Notes under the pieces: generated by a model | What the model saw: only the letters and a program-made list of their open reading frames with translations | The model's database searches: none | Told to the model about the DNA's origin: nothing | DNA from: Aplidium turbinatum | Taxonomy: Eukaryota; Chordata; Ascidiacea; Aplousobranchia; Polyclinidae | Reading direction: 5' to 3' | NCBI GenBank assembly: GCA_918807975.1 | Contig: OU964922.1 | Span: forward strand, 28,136,329-28,200,328 | DNA length: 64,000 nucleotides | Shown here: positions 34,657-46,082 of the stretch, in pieces | Position numbering within the stretch: position 1 is the stretch's first letter | How the letters are laid out: every line of letters begins with the position of its first letter | Translations under genes and position numbers: made by a program

Positions 34657-36087
34657 ATGTGTTTGTCACTAAGAGTGTGTGCTGCCAGTCAGCTTGCTTA
34701 TTGCTGTGGAAGTGCCGCATGCCGCCTTTGTTGCAGTGCTTGTCCATCATGTAAGAATTCTACATCCTCAAGAATTATTTATGCTTTGTTCCTCTTTCTT
34801 GGAACTATTGTATCATCACTCATGCTTATTCCTGGATTGGAAGAGCAACTGAAAAAGATTCCAAAATTTTGTGAAGGAGGTTCTGGTACTGGGGAATTGA
34901 GTCTTGTTAATGGATCGGTCAATTGTGATTCCTTGGCTGGCCATCTTGCCGTCTACAGAACGTGCTTTGGAATGGCTGGATTTTTCTTTCTGTTTTGTGT
35001 ACTAATGATTTGTGTGAAGACCAGCAAAGATCCTCGCGCAAAGATCCACAATGGTTTCTGGTTTTTCAAAGTTCTTGTTTGGGTTGGAATAACAGTTGGT
35101 GCTTTTTTCATCCCCCGAGGAGATTTTGGAACAGCTTGGTATTACATTGGAATGGTGGGAGCTTTTTTCTTCATATTGATTCAGTTGTTAATACTGGTAG
35201 ATTTTGCTCATGCTTGCAATGATTACATGTTGGAAAAGCGAGATGATGTTGATTCACCGAGGTGTTGGACTATCTTGCTCTTGGCTGCAACTTTGTTCAA
35301 CTACATTGTTTGCATATTTGCTGTAGTTCTCTTCTATGTTTACTACACTGCAGGTGACTGTTCTCTCAATAAATTCTTTATCAGTTTCAACTTCATTCTG
35401 TGCATTGTGGTGTCTGTATTTGCTGTCCTGCCCAAGGTCCAGGAAGCCCAACCACGGAGCGGACTTCTGCAAGCTTCAGTTGTTTCCTTGTATGCTATTT
35501 ACTTGACCTGGTCAGCAATGAATAGTGAACCTGATACAGTTTGCAATCCAGGAATTATGGGAGTTTTGGAGAGTTTGACGGGAGGTGGGGCAGGATCACC
35601 TGAATCGGGTAATAGCTCATCTCTTGCCACCACGGCATCCCCTCCAACTTCAGCTCAGTTCTGGGATGGACAAAGCATTGCTGGTTTGTTTGTCTTCTTT
35701 GTCTGTGTGCTTTATTCTAGCATTTGTTCATCAACATCAAACAACGTTGATCGCTTATCCTTGCATGCGAATGTCATTATCAATGATGATTCAAATGCCA
35801 ACACCAACAACCTCGTGAAAGATGAAGAAGCAAATGGACAAACAGTTTATGACAATGAACAAGGTGGAGTTGCGTACAGTTACTCTTTTTTTCACTGCAT
35901 GTTCTTTCTCGCATCCTTGTACATCATGATGACACTAACCAACTGGTATCGACCAGGTGACAACTTCTCAACCTTCCTGAATGCATGGCCTGCTGTCTGG
36001 GTCAAAATCTCGTCAAGTTGGGTTTGCTTTACTCTCTATGCTTGGACCTTGTTTGCTCCAGTTGTTTTCTCCAAGCGGGAATTTTAA
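34657..36087 (+). CDS. SERINC: serine incorporator (SERINC/TDE1 family), intronless
   Basis: The 476-codon open frame matches vertebrate SERINC1/3 from end to end. Signatures are CCGSAACRLCCSACPSCKNS, then RIIYALFLFLG, DPRAKIHNGFWFFK, GAFFIPRGDFGTAWYYIGM, ILIQLLILVDFAH, AQPRSGLLQASVV, LTWSAMNSEPDTVCNP and YSYSFFHCMFFLASLYIMMT. About ten hydrophobic segments lie near residues 40-60, 102-120, 134-152, 160-182, 204-230, 240-258, 270-288, 338-356, 409-428 and 448-470. SERINCs are multipass endomembrane and plasma-membrane proteins linked to phospholipid handling. The N-terminal Cys-rich segment is the usual one, but the first residues MCLSL differ from the common MG-V-L. A short upstream exon joined near CACTAAG (34671-34677) could supply the true start. 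An intact coding region without introns may mean a retrocopy or an intron-poor gene. A hAT element begins about 105 bases past the stop. Confidence 0.95.
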   Translation: MCLSLRVCAASQLAYCCGSAACRLCCSACPSCKNSTSSRIIYALFLFLGTIVSSLMLIPGLEEQLKKIPKFCEGGSGTGELSLVNGSVNCDSLAGHLAVYRTCFGMAGFFFLFCVLMICVKTSKDPRAKIHNGFWFFKVLVWVGITVGAFFIPRGDFGTAWYYIGMVGAFFFILIQLLILVDFAHACNDYMLEKRDDVDSPRCWTILLLAATLFNYIVCIFAVVLFYVYYTAGDCSLNKFFISFNFILCIVVSVFAVLPKVQEAQPRSGLLQASVVSLYAIYLTWSAMNSEPDTVCNPGIMGVLESLTGGGAGSPESGNSSSLATTASPPTSAQFWDGQSIAGLFVFFVCVLYSSICSSTSNNVDRLSLHANVIINDDSNANTNNLVKDEEANGQTVYDNEQGGVAYSYSFFHCMFFLASLYIMMTLTNWYRPGDNFSTFLNAWPAVWVKISSSWVCFTLYAWTLFAPVVFSKREF

Positions 36088-36596
36088 AATGGTAAACTAT
36101 TTGTTCACAAAGAACAATTGTTGCGGCTCTGTACAGATTGACTATTATTTCATGTCATTGGTAATGTGTCACAAAAACGTATCTGACCGATATCAGGATT
36201 CCCACTCCCTATAAAATCATAAAAAATCATAAAATTTTGCTTGATTTGAAAAAAATCATAAAATAGCATAAAATGTAAACACAATCATAAAAAATCATAA
36301 AATTTAGTTGTGATGAAGAACTCTGAGCACGTAAAAATAAAAAAAATTTGATAAGATAGTGTAATGTGCAATAGTTGTGAAGTTCCAACCATGATGACAG
36401 CATATATTTGTGTACCGATTGTTACGCCGTCTGTGGAATGCGCTGATTTAGGATAACATGTGGTTGCGTAATCAAGTCCACCGTTGCCTGTGGAGCTGAA
36501 ATTAGAAAAGGAGCGTAGCTACATACTTTCATTGCATGTTTTAAACGTCATTAGACATAGACAAGTAGATGCTGACAAGATTTCAAGACATTGCAG

Positions 36597-37335
36597 CACT
36601 GCCGGTCTTAGGGTATTTCGGGCCCTGTGCGGAATATGCGTTTGCGGGCCCCAATGACAATGATCCAATTCAGTAGCGTAGCTAGGTATTTTAAAAGGGA
36701 GGGAGTGATTTGACGGTCGGCGGACGAAGTCTGACGGCGTGATCGCTGAAGGCGACACCTAGCAGAGGGAGGTCTGGGGGGCCTCCCTTAGAAAATTTTG
36801 AAAAATTAGTTTGAATTTGGGGCATTCTGAGAGCATGTTCAACAAAAATTTGGGTATAAATATTCCTGTAAAATGGTGCTGTCCAGTGGCATAGCAAAAG
36901 GATAAGATCATGCTTTCTTTGGCATTTTTCGAAAATAAAGCTATATGTCTCTATGTTGAGTATGGATGCAACCTATTTCGTCTCCTGAAAAATTCGTAGG
37001 CTACCCCGATTTCGCACCCTGAATCGTGTAATAAAAAAAAATTGACCTATTTCGTTCCTTGAAAAGATCGAGAAATTTTGAAATGTTTGCGGCAACTCCG
37101 ATCAGCGACTTCGGCTCTGTTGTTTTTTTTTCTCGATCTTTTCAGGGTACGAAATAGGTTGCACCTGTTGAGTCTCTATGTTTTTATGTTGCTAATTCCT
37201 TGTTTGTTGAATTCACTTGTTGAATTTTTCCATTGAAAATGACAAAATTACTGCAGTTTCTGAGTAAATTGCAGGCCCCCTAATTTGCGGGCCCTGTGCG
37301 ATCGCACGGTTTGCACACCCCAAAGACCAGCACTG
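36597..37335. mobile_element. nested hAT-like element with GGGCCC-rich ends
   Basis: The left end CACTGCCGGTCTTAGGG and right end CCCCAAAGACCAGCACTG are inverted. Both continue inward with CGGGCCCTGTGCG. ATTGCAG flanks both sides (36590-36596 and 37336-37342). It contains a further inverted repeat at 36966-37168 (TGCAACCTATTTCGT with ACGAAATAGGTTGCA) and a segment with hAT-like AGTAGCGTAGCTAGG near 36672. Confidence 0.6.
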
Positions 37336-37424
37336 ATTGCAGTTATTGTGGGAGAATGGTGAAAAGATAATTTGACAGCAATATTTTGGAAAAAAGCGCA
37401 GGGCTAGGCAAGGAAACTATAGAG

Positions 37425-37774
37425 CAGTGGCTCTCAACCTTAGGTTACGGCACCCTGCACACAACCAAATAATTTGGCAGTACCCACAGTCAAACCAAAA
37501 AGATTCTGCATTAAATAAAAATAATTTTGAAAAGAATTTTCGCAAAAACAAAGCTATAACTACATCAGCTCCGTATCATATCATGAACAATTTAATTAAT
37601 GAAGTTCGTTTCAAACAAAGTCAGTGCAAAATTTGCGCTGAGTTTTAGCGCAAATCCTTTCAATGTCTGGACACATATTTGATAACGCTACTCTAGTCTC
37701 TAATAATTTGCGGCACCCTTGCGAAACGTAAATGGCACCCTTGGGTGCCACGGCACCCCGGTTGAGAACCACTG
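37425..37774. mobile_element. 350-bp hAT MITE
   Basis: The termini CAGTGGCTCTCAACCTTAGG and CCGGTTGAGAACCACTG are classic hAT TIRs. Flanks CTATAGAG and CTGTAGAG (37417-37424, 37775-37782) match at 7 of 8. Inner ends carry GGCACCC / GGGTGCC. It is nested in the hAT at 36194 and is non-coding. Confidence 0.85.
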
Positions 37775-38386
37775 CTGTAGAGGCAGTGGTTATGGTATCA
37801 ATCTGAGAAAATTCTAGATAAGTTTCACAAAAAGACTGATCTTGAAAGTAACAAATACACAATTTCCAATCTTCTTACTGGACTCAAGCACTAATCAAAT
37901 GTGGTTTAACACCCCTACCAACAGTGTCTTCCTACAAGAGAATTGACTACTGCATCAACAAAAACTGAAGAAGAACTGAAGTAAGCATTAAAGCTGCTGA
38001 TGAAATTATTGGAGATTGGCATGCAAAGCTTCAGGAAGCATTGTCAAACAAAGCGTTGGATCGGAAAGTTCTTCAAGCAGCTGAAGCAAGAATTGACATC
38101 GGCCGTGATAGTAAAAGAAAATGTGAAAAAGTGCTTGCTAGGCTCCAAACTGAAATTAAAAAGCAAAGATCGTAAAAGTGAATTCTTTACCAATTAACTT
38201 TTTTCTCAACAAGTTAAGTTGACTTCTTATGCTTAAAATGTAAAAAAGTTAAATATAACAAAACATCGAATTATGATGTAAAATCATAAAAAAGTCATAA
38301 AATTTTGATAAAAAATCCTAAAAAAATCATAAAATTTTTGACTTTTTTGGCATAAAAAAATAGGAAAATCTTGAGTGGGACCCCTG

Positions 38387-39253
38387 TGATATATATATTG
38401 ATATTCTTTAATTAACGCTCCTGAAATGCTGAGTTGGACATTCATCCGTTTGTAGATAACGTTTTTGGAGTCTAGTATTGATTTCAAATCTTTAAACCTT
38501 TGCTTTATGTAACCAAACTGTTGATGCACTTTATAAGTTTGTGAGGGTTGTCTGTTTGATGAACAAACAGGCAATATGACGGATTCTACTTCTGATCATC
38601 TTGTCACCCGTTTGTTACCTCGAGAAACAACTTTCCCACAAGTAAGCCGTTCAAGTCAAAGCTTTAATGTGACAAAACTTCAATTGAATGTTTGTACTAC
38701 CAATTACAAAAACTTTATACAGTAGGTTTTGTTCAACCTTTTCATCACTTGATAAACATAAATAACTACCCCGCATTGAAATTGAGGTTTCCGGGAGGTG
38801 ATAGAATGTGTAAAGATTTTTTCTGTAAAATTCGATGTGCATACTGCACTTGATAGTTGATTGACTTCAAGCATAGGGTCTGCTTACTATTGGAAGAATC
38901 CGATTCGGAGAAATCCCTATTGGGAGACAGGCTTTTTCGGAGAAAGCCGTTTTCGGAGAATTGTAAAATCACAGCAGCGTATGTATATTGAATGGAATTA
39001 GCTTACAATAGAGAAATGAATGAAATAAATGATCACCCAATTTAAATATTAACCCAAAAAAGCAGAAAATATGTCACAATGCCCACTTGAATCAGCAGTA
39101 ACTTTTATCGCAATTTATCCATTGTTTATTCATTGTTTTGTTACGTATTTAATTATTCAATAAAACACTTCCTCTTCACAAACGTGGTCTTTTCGAAGAT
39201 CAACAGTTCGGATTTTAGGAATAGGAATAGCTTACTGACATTCTGTAATACAA
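38387..39253. other. spacer, nothing firm
   Basis: Contains a cluster of related words near 38892-38960 (CGGAGAAATCCC, CGGAGAAAGCCG, CGGAGAATTG), perhaps a small local repeat. No gene is supported. Confidence 0.35.
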
Positions 39254-39561
39254 AATGCCTAAGCAAGCTAAATCGTCTTCAGCAAAAGTTAGATTTGTCG
39301 AGATTTTCCTGATAAATTCAATGCAACTCCCGGGGGTGATTTAAGGTGCAATTTTTGCGAGTTTATGGTGAAGTGCGATAAAAAGTATTTTGTTGAAAGC
39401 CACAGGAAAAGTAAACGCCATCAAGCTGGATTGGAGCGACAACAAGCATTGCAATCAAGGCAAACGTTTATTGAACAAGCCCCTTTTATTGATACGTTTA
39501 GGTCTGAAATCGACAAAATATTATGTTTGGGTTACTGGTATCAATTCAAGGAAGAACTGTG
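39254..39561 (+). pseudogene. hAT-type N-terminal zinc-finger fragment
   Basis: An ATG at 39254 begins MPKQAKSSSAKVRFVEIF. After a frame change the sequence encodes CNFCEFMVKCDKKYFVESH and KSKRHQAG, a C2H2 finger of the BED/CGGBP1 kind found at the start of some hAT transposases. The rest of a transposase is missing. It is probably a truncated transposon copy rather than a host gene. Confidence 0.5.
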
Positions 39562-39642
39562 ATCTCTACAAATAAGCAATTTCGTTTGGTCAAAATAAAA
39601 TCAAAATTTGATAAAGATAAAGTCAAAATAAAAATGGCCCTA

Positions 39643-39870
39643 TTGATCACAGTTCCAAACTGTCTTGGATTTGACGCTAGACCATGAAGGTAGGACCTTC
39701 ATTGAATTAAGGACGAGTTGGACCAAGCCACTGGCCACGGGACTGCAGTAATGCTTATGAGGGGACTCCTTGTATTAATCTCCTGTGCAGGCCTTGTGTC
39801 TCTGGTATGCAATGGGTTAATCTCCTGCGTTACGTCGCAGCTCGTAGAGTGTCTGCTGTTCTACTTTTAC
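39643..39870. repeat. interspersed repeat, copy 1
   Basis: This segment and 50488-50720 are similar over about 230 bases in the same orientation. Shared words include GTCTTGGATTTGACGCTAG, AAGGACGAGTTGGACCA and CTGCAGTAATGCTTATGAGG. No coding potential or clear Pol III boxes are seen within it. A tRNA B-box-like GGTTCGAATCCCGC occurs about 95 bases downstream of this copy (39962-39975). It may be a SINE body; the class is unresolved. Confidence 0.6.
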
Positions 39871-40199
39871 GATAATCGCATCAACAACTTCGTCTAGTTA
39901 ACTTACATGCGTGTTTTGTATCATTCTATGTGCTGCACTAAGTATTCATTGGAAGGTCATAGGTTCGAATCCCGCTGGAGGTACCAATTTTTCTTTGCTT
40001 GTTTCTTAATCTTGTCGCAGTCATTCACAACAGCACTGGTAGCACTTTTATCTCCATGATTTATTATCTGTATATTATGCTGTTAGCAGTTAATTTACTG
40101 AGGTCTAGTGATTGTTTAATAAACTTAATACCGATGCCACTAAAATTTTGTATAAAAATATGCATCCCCCCAATGTTCAAAAATGTCTAAAATTTGATA

Positions 40200-41008
40200 A
40201 AATGTTGATTTATCTACCCCCCGATCCTCAACTGACGTCGGCACCACTGGTAGTCTCAGTAACGTTTTTTTATTGTCATACGTAATTGGCACTTACATAG
40301 CCAACTTCCTTTCAATGTTGTGGTGGGCATAGTCACTCTAACCCTTGTATTTATTTGCAGTGTCCTTTTAATGGTTCAACAACGAACAGTCCAGTTGCAA
40401 CCGGTCCGGATAAAGGGAATAAAAAGACTGTTTGATGTCGTACTTTGTCATCCTCTCTGTCGCCAATGTCATAGGTTTATGTTTAAACATGCTTTTCCAC
40501 AATTGCTTTCATTAGTGAAATAGAGTTATAACATTAACTTATTTTTTACAAATTTGCTAAAAAGTTAGTAAAGTTTCATCAAAGATGTCATTGCACCTTA
40601 ATATGGTATGCAGTAGGTGAAACGTTTTTTATCATTCTGATATAAAATTTCAGTGGTGTTCGGTGTACAGGTCGCCATCTTTCCGTATTTTGCATAGCTC
40701 AGTTACTCTACGTTGACGTAAATATAGTAAACTGGCAAGTTTCCTTGAGTTGCCGGAAATCCAGAAGACAAGACCTAAAAGATATCTTGAACCCTTCTCT
40801 GTGCCGTGGTTAGTTTGTATATTGTGGCAAAATTGCTGTTTGTTTTGATCCGTAATTTACCGTCAGGTTACTTTTGATTCTATGATTGATTGTTAAATGT
40901 ATGCGCACAACTTTATTTACTGTACGTCAACAAGATGTTGTTTTAAGTAAAGTGGGGCAGATGAAATCAATCGAACTTGCGTCATTATGACATGACATCT
41001 TCATGCAT
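40200..41008. other. spacer, nothing recognised
   Basis: AT-rich with short unrelated frames (for example 40320-40520) that show no family motif. Confidence 0.35.
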
Positions 41009-41130
41009 GTGTAGTGAACGCTGCTAATCAGCATGCGCGCTCATGTACAACCGTCAGCAAGACGGGGACATTCCAGAGTAGGATAATTGGCGAGGAATGA
41101 CCGAGACACAAAGTCGTCTTCACTGCTGCC

Positions 41131-42114
41131 CAAGGCTTATAAGAGGGAGGTACGGAGGGTACGGCGTACCCTTGAGGGCCCAGGACTGTGATTTTTGGGG
41201 GGCCCGAAATTGTGATTTTGCAGTTTACGCACAAACTGTTTGGTTAAAATCATTCTAAACGACTAAATTCAAACATAAAAGTTGTTATTCTTTGGTCCTG
41301 GGGAGGGCCCGTAATGTAGAAAAAGGGTCCGGAAAGGTAATGAATGCATTGCGCGCAAATTAGGGGCTCAAAGTGGTGATTGAATGCTTTACGTGCAAAA
41401 ATGTTTTGTTAAAAGCATCATAAATTAAATCATTAAAGTTATTAAAGTTGGTTATTCTCCTGTCTATGGGGGGGGGGGAGGCATAGTGTAGCAAAAGCAA
41501 GTTCGAGAAAAACCCGGGTTTTAAAAAAAAAGATGATTAATTTGATTATGTTTTAACAAGATGTTATGTTTGAGCCTTGATAGAGAGCTTGATTTGTTAT
41601 TCCAGATACATAGCCTATAACACTCAGTAACGCTAATGGATTTAACATTTTTTATTAAACACACACAAAAAAAAAACTGCTAAATCTAATGTTTTCAACA
41701 CAGCATAGTGTCCTCGTCAAAAATAATTATAGGCTACATCTAACAGAAATAAATGAATTTGAAAATTTTATATTGAAGCTGTAACTTACGCTACAGGCGA
41801 CATCTCTCAACAGCACAATCAACAACTGACACACAAACTCAATGCAGGTTACACAAATTGGCGAGGACAGATCACATGATATGCACAACACAAAACGCTA
41901 AATAATAGTTTTATTGCAGCCTGATACTATTATTGCGCACAGATGTCCAAGTCTGCAGTAAAATGTTGTATGGTGTGCAATATGCCCAAGCAAGCATCAC
42001 GCGTTTTGCCCAAGACAAAGGGGGCCCGGAGTGAGAGGGGGGGGGGGCCGGAGTGAGAGGAGGGCCCGGAATGACTCTTCGTACCCCTAGTGAAAATTTC
42101 TCTGAGAGGCCCTG
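41131..42114. mobile_element. 984-bp hAT-type element, perfect 8-bp TSD
   Basis: CTGCTGCC flanks both sides (41123-41130 and 42115-42122). The ends read CAAGGCTTATAAGAG and CTCTGAGAGGCCCTG. Interior repeats of GGGGGCCCG and GGGCCCGGA(A/G)TGA occur toward both ends. The paralogous LTR at 44837 has the uninterrupted site CACTGCTGCCTTGCTTATTG, confirming the insertion. No transposase is seen. Confidence 0.85.
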
Positions 42115-42389
42115 CTGCTGCCTTGTTTATTGACTTAATCTTTCATTGAATAACGCTTGATTACAAATAGAATCCTTCACAGCTGCATTGTTTGTTGACT
42201 TAATCTTTAACTGAATAGCGCTTGAAAGAATAGAATCCAATAACACCAAAAATGAAAGCACCCGAACGACTAACAATTCCACCACCACAACTCAATACAG
42301 TATAGGCTATATACTGCCGTCCTTTCAAAGAATAGAATTGCTATGAGTGTACTGTCGTTCTACATTGTTAACTTAACTTTCAAAGAATA

Positions 42390-42640
42390 ATAATAATGTT
42401 ATGGTTTTATTTATTGTTGCTCTACAACAGCTAAGGTCTTTTAGCGACAGGGCTCATTTTTAATTTATATCAGGTTTACGATGTTATCACATTATTACCC
42501 GACTCATTCTCACTGCGCTATGCAGGATAGAACACAATCGGTACCGTTTTTAAAGTCTTCGGTTTGACCCGACCTGGAATCGATCTCAGATCTACCAGCA
42601 CCAGAGCCGAAGGCGAAACCACTCGGCCACTGAGCTGGTC
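42390..42640 (-). mobile_element. tRNA-derived SINE, 15-bp TSD
   Basis: AACTTTCAAAGAATA flanks both sides (42375-42389 and 42641-42655), and the other LTR copy near 49735 has a single uninterrupted site. On the minus strand the element starts GACCAGCTCAGTGGCCGAG and contains A-box TGGCCGAGTGG and B-box GATCGATTC. It ends in an ATTATTATT-type tail. The 251-bp length, Pol III boxes and long TSD fit a LINE-mobilised SINE. Confidence 0.82.
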
Positions 42641-45600
42641 AACTTTCAAAGAATAGATTTGCTATGAGTCAGGAATCATTTTTAAGGTTTCAAGAAGAGT
42701 TCTGGTTTTGATTGGTAAGGCGCCACCACAAGCATTGCAAGCTCTACACACGACCATATAACGCAACACAATGGCAGATCTACGTGTCGATGAAGTACAG
42801 TAGGAATGCGGTAAGGCATCTTACAAAAATTGATTGCTCGATTGAATTCCGAGGCGCGGCCTGCAGCCCGTGGTATTTGTTCAAAGCAAGAGTATTCCAG
42901 AATCTGACTCGACGCCAGTGAAGCGAAGCGCGTGACGACAGAGGGAAAGCTCTCGGGCGCTACCGACACCCCCGAAAGCAACCGTTTGGAAAACGGGGCG
43001 AACCGTTTGGCTTCTGATGAAGATGTCTCAAGCAAAAAAATGTGAGCCGAAAGAAACGTACAAGTACAAGACGCAAGTATATATAACGTACACGGTAATG
43101 TCTAAATTAAAACGATAAACACGTGAGCAGGGCGGGGTCGGATCCCCTCCGCAAGGCGAGGGAGCTAACAGTTCTTCTGTTCCATGGGAGCAGCTGGACA
43201 GCTCCGACAGTCGGGTAATGCAGAGGTCTCGTGCAGTGGACATCCGGCCATCAAGAAGGCTATTCTGTATAACAAAAAATGTGCAAGATTACTATAGAAG
43301 GGAGCGATGACATGCTGAACGGTACGGTTATTACTGGTGCAAACTGGAAAGGCAGTTTATTGTCTGTATGCAATATACGAAACCTGATGTCTATGAAAAA
43401 TAACGAAGCATGTTAGAGGGCACAGAGCGCACTCTCTCTACGAAACGGGGACAGTCCAAACAACGTCCGTGCGAAGCAGTCGCGCGAACTGTCACACACC
43501 GCGACGCGAGAGCAAAGCGTCATGACAGCTGGATGGGAGTTCTAAACCGTGGGAGGGTGAAAAACGGACAAACGTTTTAATTGAAACAGACCAGGACTAT
43601 CGTGTCAGGAGACACACCTGGGGAGAGGGACGAGGCTGGAAGTGCTCAGCCTCAGGACAACCTGCAAGTGCAGGGACTGAAGTAGCATGGTAGATAGACG
43701 AAGCGACTACACGGGGAACCGGTCCAACAGGGCAAGAAGCGGCGGACAAGTGAATGCGAGTAGCAGTAACAAGACAAGGCCAAAAAGGCAGAAAGCGACG
43801 GGCAAGCAAACTGCAAGCCACATGTCGGCTTATATCTATGACAACTGGGTAACGAAACGATAGCAGTAGCAGGACAAGGCCAATAGGGCAGAAAGCGACG
43901 GGCAAGCTAGTTGCAAGCAACATTTCGGCTTATATCTATATGATATGTCCGTGAAGATCATGACTACTCGTTAACGTTGGTGACGTAAAGGGGAATGACT
44001 GGTTTCGTGTAGTGCGCTGATGAGGAAGTGAGGCACCATAGCGAGAATGAATTAAATTGTGAACCGTATCTTAAAGATTATACAAGTCCACACTAGCCGT
44101 GGCTTACAAAAAACAACAATCACGTCGTGAACAAACGACGCCTACGGATGACCACTGGTCGGACTAAGATATAGCAAGATACTACGTGAGGGGAAAGCAA
44201 CCCTGACAGCCCCTAAAGGGCGACTACTAAACAAAGAAGTAACTGACGAAAAACTACTATGATGAACTGAATGCATGGATGCAGTTTCACGTCTTGCCCA
44301 GAACGGATAGCTGCTGTAATTAATCGGCTAGCTATGTAAATGAAAAAAAAAATGCAGTTTCACGTCTTACCAAGTACGGAGAGCTAAACAGAGAGTGTGC
44401 GGCAAAGCCTAGGGTACCGTATCTACAGGCATCACAGTCCGAGGTCTGGAAAGAGTCATCCAGACGGGGATGAAACACACTGTCATCGCCACTGTGATGA
44501 CGCCCCGGTCACGAGCCACGTATGAGGCGACAACCGAAGACGGCGACGGCAAAAGAGGTTAAGAGGCTTATGGCAGCCACAATAACATAAAAATAATTTC
44601 AAATATTATGAATAGCACTTCACTTGAGCTGTGTTGATAGATGACAGTCGTCGTCAAGGAAACGTCCGGTGAAGAGGAGTAGGCTGCTATAATCCACGTG
44701 ATATAATCCGAATCCAATGTAAGTTTACGCAAATCCACAGTAATCCAGCAAAAAATCACGTCGGGGTCACCAGAAATATATGAACACGACGGTATCTCTT
44801 CAAAGGTTGAATCACGTCGGGGTTACCAGAAATATGTAGCGGACGCAGCTAAGCAGCATGTGCGCTCATATACAGCCGTCAACAAGATGGCGACATTTCT
44901 AGGCATAATTGGCGAGGAATGACCGGGACACGAAATCGTCTTCACTGCTGCCTTGCTTATTGACTTAATCTTTAACTGAATAACGCTTGATTGCACGTAG
45001 AGTCCTTCACAGCTGCATTGTATAGATAATATGAGGCGTTCTACTGGTGCAAATTAAGCTAAACTATCACAAGATGTATACAGTGACAATCTGCTTTTAT
45101 TCTGACGTTTCGCCAATCAAACACGACTGACTTCTTTATAGAAGCTAGACCAGGTGATGGCTACCTGTCTAGCATGGCAAAACACAGGACCATGTTGCTG
45201 AAATCGACTAAACATGCAAAATGAAAATTCAACTTCTAGACAAAACAATTATCGCGCGCAAAGTTTGAAATTTTCTATTTATTTTATTATTTATTTGCGT
45301 CAGGCAAAGCTGTCCATATCCAAAACAAAACAAAACAAAACAATGATGTGATAATCTTTGCATAACATTTTAACATCATGCAGGAATGAAGATAAACCCC
45401 TACAATTACAAGACACTACTTTTAAATCATTCAAATTGAACTTTTTTCTGCAATCTGCTTAGAGCCACTTGTTCTAGCTTTAATAGGGTTTGAAACAAAT
45501 CTTTTCACCAAGCTATTTTTGGCCAGTTATTTAAGTTCAATGAATCCTCAAAAGCAATGCCACTCAAGGAAACTCTGAAACAGGCATAGCTTGGGAATTT

Positions 45601-46082
45601 AGTTGCAAGTTTGATACAGATAATTTTGCTTGCATTTGGAAATTGACGTTTCACAAATGACTCAATTTCCTCAGACAAAGTGTCAGGATGAAGTCGAGAA
45701 ATGAATACTTCTGCCGGTTTTTTATAATTGGTAACTGTTTTGATGGAGCAAGTTTCCAGCGTAGGCTATTTACTTTAGGCCTTCTTTGTTTTTTGATGAC
45801 TTTTTCTCACTTGTTTTCAAGAACAACATTTTGCTTTGTTGAGGTGGATGAAAGTTTCGAAGCCTGAGATTTTGTTAAAATTGATTTTGTATTCTTGACA
45901 GCTACACAAAAGCAAAAGATTGAACTTCTACAGTAGCCTACCTTGAGTATTTCCAGGATTAGGTGAGTCTAGCCTACTATACTTTTAGCACTTGGCCGTA
46001 AGCTGGTTTACCACAAACACTGTTATTTTTGAAAAGAGTTTTTATCTCCTTCAATGAGGAGATGACCTCTTCCAATGAGGTA

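Larger units (their letters stand above)
36194..38386. mobile_element. hAT element with CATAAAA-rich ends and nested insertions
   Basis: The left end CAGGATTCCCACTCCC pairs with the right end GAGTGGGACCCCTG. Just inside each end is a dense array of ATCATAAAA words in matching inverted layout. Flanks share only GATAT, so the TSD is uncertain. A frame at about 37990-38174 reads AADEIIGDWHAKLQEALSNK and DIGRDSKRKCEKVLARL, possibly a transposase remnant. At least three smaller elements lie inside (36597, 36966, 37425). Confidence 0.6.

Noticed and set aside
39920-39985. tRNA gene suggested by GGTTCGAATCCCGC
   Set aside because: No matching acceptor stem or A box at the right distance; only a B-box-like word.
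43597-43923. 108-codon minus-strand hydrophobic frame
   Set aside because: It falls on a tandem duplication within the old LTR element and shows no family motif; likely chance.
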